From positions 1 through 15,657 of the forward strand of contig DCHJ01000085.1 of assembly GCA_002314805.1 (NCBI GenBank): a stretch of DNA of 15,657 nucleotides. Direction: 5' to 3'. The notes beneath the pieces were generated by a model. That model searched no databases and had not been told where the DNA came from. It was given only the letters and a program-made list of their open reading frames with translations. Source of the stretch: Lachnospiraceae bacterium UBA1755. GTDB lineage: Bacteria; Bacillota; Clostridia; Lachnospirales; Lachnospiraceae. The position numbers were made by a program, and so were the translations under genes. Shown piece by piece: positions 13,065 through 15,657 of the stretch (its first letter is position 1; each line of letters opens with the position of its first letter).

Positions 13065-14516
13065 ATGGAAAAAGAAATTTTTGTTACAAAGGCATACCTG
13101 CCGCCGCGCGCAGAATTCGAAAAGTATCTTGACAGGATATGGGATTCGGCGTGGCTTACTAACATGGGCAAATTGCACGAGCAGCTTAAGGAAGAGCTGG
13201 CCGGTTATCTTGGCGTGGCCGGGATCGAGCTTTTTGTGAACGGACACCTGGCACTGGAGATGTGCCTTCAGGCTTTTGATTTTCCTAAGGGCAGTGAAGT
13301 GATCACAACGCCCTTCAGTTTTGCTTCAACGACTCATGCCATAGTAAGACAGGGACTAAGGCCGGTCTTTGCGGACGTGCGGCGTGCGGACTGCACTCTG
13401 GATCCGGAGAAGATAGAGGAGCTCATAACGGACAGGACTGCAGCGATACTGCCGGTGCATGTCTACGGGAACGTGTGTGATGTTGAAGCTATTCAGAAAA
13501 TTGCGGATAAATACGGGCTTAAGGTGATATATGACGCGGCACATGCATTCGGTGAGACCGTAGACGGACGCGGGATAGGGACCTTTGGCGATGCTTCCAT
13601 GTTCAGCTTCCATGCCACCAAGGTGTTCAATACAATCGAGGGAGGCGCCGTCACATGGAATATATCTCCTGCAGCGGCAGTCAATGCGGCCGGAGGTACT
13701 GCAGGATCCGGAGCTGTACCGGATGAAGGGACGGACGGAGTGGCACTATACACTGTAGAGGACGGAGCTGTACCGTGTGCAGGAGCAGCCGGAGCAGTGA
13801 CCGGTATATCAGCAGGTCCGTCACCGGCACCCAAAGCAGCCGGTAAGGATGCAGTGATGACACATGCTGCGGCACTGACCTCTGACGGCTCAGGGGTACG
13901 GATAGATATTTCCGGTAAGTCCGGTTTTGCGCAAAAGCTTTATCAGCTCAAGAATTTCGGTATCATCGGACAGGAGCAGGTCGGGCTTGTGGGCGGCAAT
14001 GCCAAGATGAACGAGTTCCAGGCAGCGATGGGACTGTGCAATCTGGGTCATATCGATGAGCTCATAGAGGCCCGGCACCGCATTTATGATCGCTACATGA
14101 CAGGACTTGCCGGTTCGGGAGTGAGATGTCTGCTCACAGATACAGGCTGCGGTACGGGAAGTAATGCGGGCTGCGTTCAGGTGAGCAGTCAGGATAGTGC
14201 TGCAGACCGCACTGCGGAGAGCACTTCAGACGGCAGTACGCGCCACAGTATCAGGCGCAATTATGCATATTTCCCGGTGCTGCTTGAGACCGGAAAACGC
14301 AGGGATGAGGTATTTGAAAAGCTTGCTGCAAAGGGGATCCACGCACGCAAGTATTTCTATCCCTGTATCAATGATTACGACTGCTATAAGGATGAGTATG
14401 ACAGCGGAGCAACACCTGTTGCAAGGGATCTTGCGGCGAGGGTGCTCACCATCCCTATATATCATGACCTTGAGACGGAGACTGTTGATGAGATCTGCAG
14501 AGTGCTTACAGAATAA
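13065..14516 (+). CDS. DegT/DnrJ/EryC1/StrS sugar aminotransferase with two low-complexity inserts
   Basis: This 483-aa PLP enzyme makes an amino-sugar nucleotide for the glycan, probably from a dTDP- or UDP-keto-sugar. Visible landmarks are LPPRAEFEKYLDRIWDSAWL (12-31), VNGHLALEMCL (58-68), TPFSFAST (82-89), the cofactor Asp in YDAAHAFG (D157), the PLP lysine in SFHATKVFN (K186), EGGAV (192-196), KNFGI (296-300), GNAKMNEFQAAMG (311-323) and RKYFYP (428-433). Relatives are about 370-390 aa. The excess lies in two Gly/Ala/Ser/Thr-rich loops, about 199-286 and 355-395, the first containing a repeated DNA core GGAGCTGTACCG 54 bp apart. No ribosome site precedes the ATG. The flippase gene downstream appears to overlap it. 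Confidence 0.92.
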   Translation: MEKEIFVTKAYLPPRAEFEKYLDRIWDSAWLTNMGKLHEQLKEELAGYLGVAGIELFVNGHLALEMCLQAFDFPKGSEVITTPFSFASTTHAIVRQGLRPVFADVRRADCTLDPEKIEELITDRTAAILPVHVYGNVCDVEAIQKIADKYGLKVIYDAAHAFGETVDGRGIGTFGDASMFSFHATKVFNTIEGGAVTWNISPAAAVNAAGGTAGSGAVPDEGTDGVALYTVEDGAVPCAGAAGAVTGISAGPSPAPKAAGKDAVMTHAAALTSDGSGVRIDISGKSGFAQKLYQLKNFGIIGQEQVGLVGGNAKMNEFQAAMGLCNLGHIDELIEARHRIYDRYMTGLAGSGVRCLLTDTGCGTGSNAGCVQVSSQDSAADRTAESTSDGSTRHSIRRNYAYFPVLLETGKRRDEVFEKLAAKGIHARKYFYPCINDYDCYKDEYDSGATPVARDLAARVLTIPIYHDLETETVDEICRVLTE

Positions 14517-15657
14517 GGACAGCGGAAGGGCTTCCGCAGATACGCGCACAGGGACTGTGACCGGCGGGGACATGAGACGCGCAGTTATCTGGAATGTGAT
14601 CGGGTCATCGCTCTATGCGCTGGTCAGCATGATACTCGGTACGCTGGTTATCCGTGTGCTTGGAGGCGACAGGGGAGGTATCTTCTTTTTTGCCTTCAGT
14701 ACACTGGGACAGCATATCTATGTGATCTCGTATTTCGGAATACGTGCCCTCCACTCCACCGACACCGGTGTGCGGTATACCTTCGGAGAATACCACAGAC
14801 TCAGGATATGGACAGCACTGGCGGGACTGGCCGCTGCGCTGATCGTGGCACTTGCATATTCGGGGCTTTCCTACAAGGCTGCGGTCATCGTGATCGTGGC
14901 AGTGTACAGAGTGCTGGACGGATACGTGGATGTATACGAATGTGAGATGCAGCGTGACGGACATCTGGAGCTGACAGGCAAGTCCATGACCTTCAGGACC
15001 CTGCTGGTCATGGCGGCCTTCGCTGCCGTGATGCTGCTTACAAAGGATCTCCTGCTTACATCCGCTGCACTTGCGGTGGCACTGGCAGCTGCAGTCCTCA
15101 TCTATGATGTGCCGCGGCTTAAGAGGATAGGCGAGACAGCACCCGTATCAGGCTCTGCGGATTACTCAGTCAGGGACGGCAGGGTAAAGAAGCTCTTTAA
15201 CGAGAGTATATGGCTGTTTGCCGCAGTATTCCTTGATTTCTTTGCCTTTGCGGCAAGCAAATATGCAGTTGATGCCGGACTCACAAGTACCATGTCGGGG
15301 TATTACAGTACATTATTTGTGCCTGCATCGGCGATGCTGCTCTTTGCCAATTTTGTGGTAAGACCTCTCCTGCCCGGTATGTCACAGGCATACCTTGGCG
15401 GCGACAGAGCTGGCCTAAAACAGACGCTGGTAAGAAGTATACTTATCATAGCCGCAGCTTCGGCAGCGGCGGCAGCAGCGGCCTATTTCATCGGGGTTCA
15501 GGTGCTGTGTATTTTCGCCGGAGCGAAGGCTTATGAGACGATGATCAATTACCGGTTCGCGCTGGCGCTGATCGTAGTGGCGGGCGGGATCTACGGCATG
15601 CTCACTCCGCTTTATTATGCACTTGTGATCGGCAGACAGCAGAGGCTGATCTTCTGG
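14488..15657 (+). CDS. Second polysaccharide flippase, Wzx-type, partial at the window end
   Basis: The frame stays open to the last base (390 codons) and is cut by the window edge. Translation gives a MOP-superfamily exporter: MRRAVIWNVIGSSLYALVSM, then VLGGDRGGIFFFAFSTLGQH, ISYFGIRALHSTDTG, YRVLDGYVDVYE, 'NESIWLFAAVFLDFFAFAAS' and RPLLPGMSQAYLGGDRAGL, with about ten hydrophobic segments. It should flip lipid-linked glycan and is distinct in sequence from the flippase at 9549-10994. The start is uncertain. ATG 14488 has GGAG at 7-nt spacing and overlaps the aminotransferase by 29 bp, but adds a 28-residue Ser/Thr/Gly-rich head; ATG 14572 fits the family start but has a poorly spaced site. 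Confidence 0.85.
   Translation, partial: MRSAECLQNKDSGRASADTRTGTVTGGDMRRAVIWNVIGSSLYALVSMILGTLVIRVLGGDRGGIFFFAFSTLGQHIYVISYFGIRALHSTDTGVRYTFGEYHRLRIWTALAGLAAALIVALAYSGLSYKAAVIVIVAVYRVLDGYVDVYECEMQRDGHLELTGKSMTFRTLLVMAAFAAVMLLTKDLLLTSAALAVALAAAVLIYDVPRLKRIGETAPVSGSADYSVRDGRVKKLFNESIWLFAAVFLDFFAFAASKYAVDAGLTSTMSGYYSTLFVPASAMLLFANFVVRPLLPGMSQAYLGGDRAGLKQTLVRSILIIAAASAAAAAAAYFIGVQVLCIFAGAKAYETMINYRFALALIVVAGGIYGMLTPLYYALVIGRQQRLIFW
14522..14537 (+). other. Perfect 7-bp hairpin at the aminotransferase/flippase junction
   Basis: GCGGAAG and CTTCCGC flank GG, six bases behind the aminotransferase stop. No U-run follows, so it is not a terminator. It lies between the two possible flippase starts and could affect which is used, or stabilise the upstream message. 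Confidence 0.5.

Overview
The window looks like a chromosomal segment of a Clostridia-type Firmicute, most likely a gut or rumen Lachnospiraceae member. This is an inference from AAGGAGG-type ribosome binding sites, Gram-positive lipoprotein signals, a DUF4173-type membrane protein, a VanZ-like protein and a surface-polysaccharide cluster. There are no rRNA or tRNA genes, no transposase and no CRISPR array.

Layout. (1) 1-1301: a minus-strand branched-chain-amino-acid-type solute-binding lipoprotein. Immediately after its stop lies a 35-bp-period array of hairpins that runs off the left edge. (2) 1302-2483: three 63-bp tandem repeats in the intergenic region, then a promoter and a plus-strand lipoprotein with a long Pro/Ala/Glu tether and a small beta-rich C-terminal domain. 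(3) 2590-4480: an AT-rich islet holding a HigB-like toxin and a HigA-ImmA/IrrE fusion antitoxin. It has a sigma-A-type promoter overlapped by a perfect 12-bp inverted repeat, and a terminator. It ends in a perfect 19-bp inverted repeat that carries the -35 box of the next promoter. (4) 4585-7061: a plus-strand pair, a DUF4173-like polytopic membrane protein and a VanZ-like protein, coupled by an ATGA overlap. (5) 6993-12964: a minus-strand polysaccharide operon. In transcription order it encodes an RgpB-like GT2, a second GT2, a Wzx-type flippase, a GT8 and a rhamnosyltransferase-like GT2. (6) 13065-15657: a divergent plus-strand pair, a DegT/DnrJ/EryC1 sugar aminotransferase with a probably leaderless mRNA and a second Wzx-type flippase cut by the window end.

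How the genes work together. Regions 5 and 6 read as one locus that makes and exports an amino-sugar-containing cell-surface glycan. The aminotransferase makes the nucleotide-amino-sugar, the GT2 and GT8 enzymes build the lipid-linked unit, and the flippases move it across the membrane. Two face-away extended -10 promoters between 13022 and 13055 fire both arms.

The most unusual property is pervasive short tandem duplication. Arrays of different unit length (35, 63, 25 and 18 bp) sit between genes, several directly behind stop codons. Degenerate copies of the flippase 3' end trail that gene. In-frame low-complexity or repeat insertions interrupt otherwise ordinary enzymes: 45-bp units in a GT2, two Gly/Ala/Ser-rich inserts in the aminotransferase, and a Gln-rich head on the DUF4173 protein. 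The RgpB-like GT2 conversely appears to have lost its first Asp motif through an in-frame deletion.
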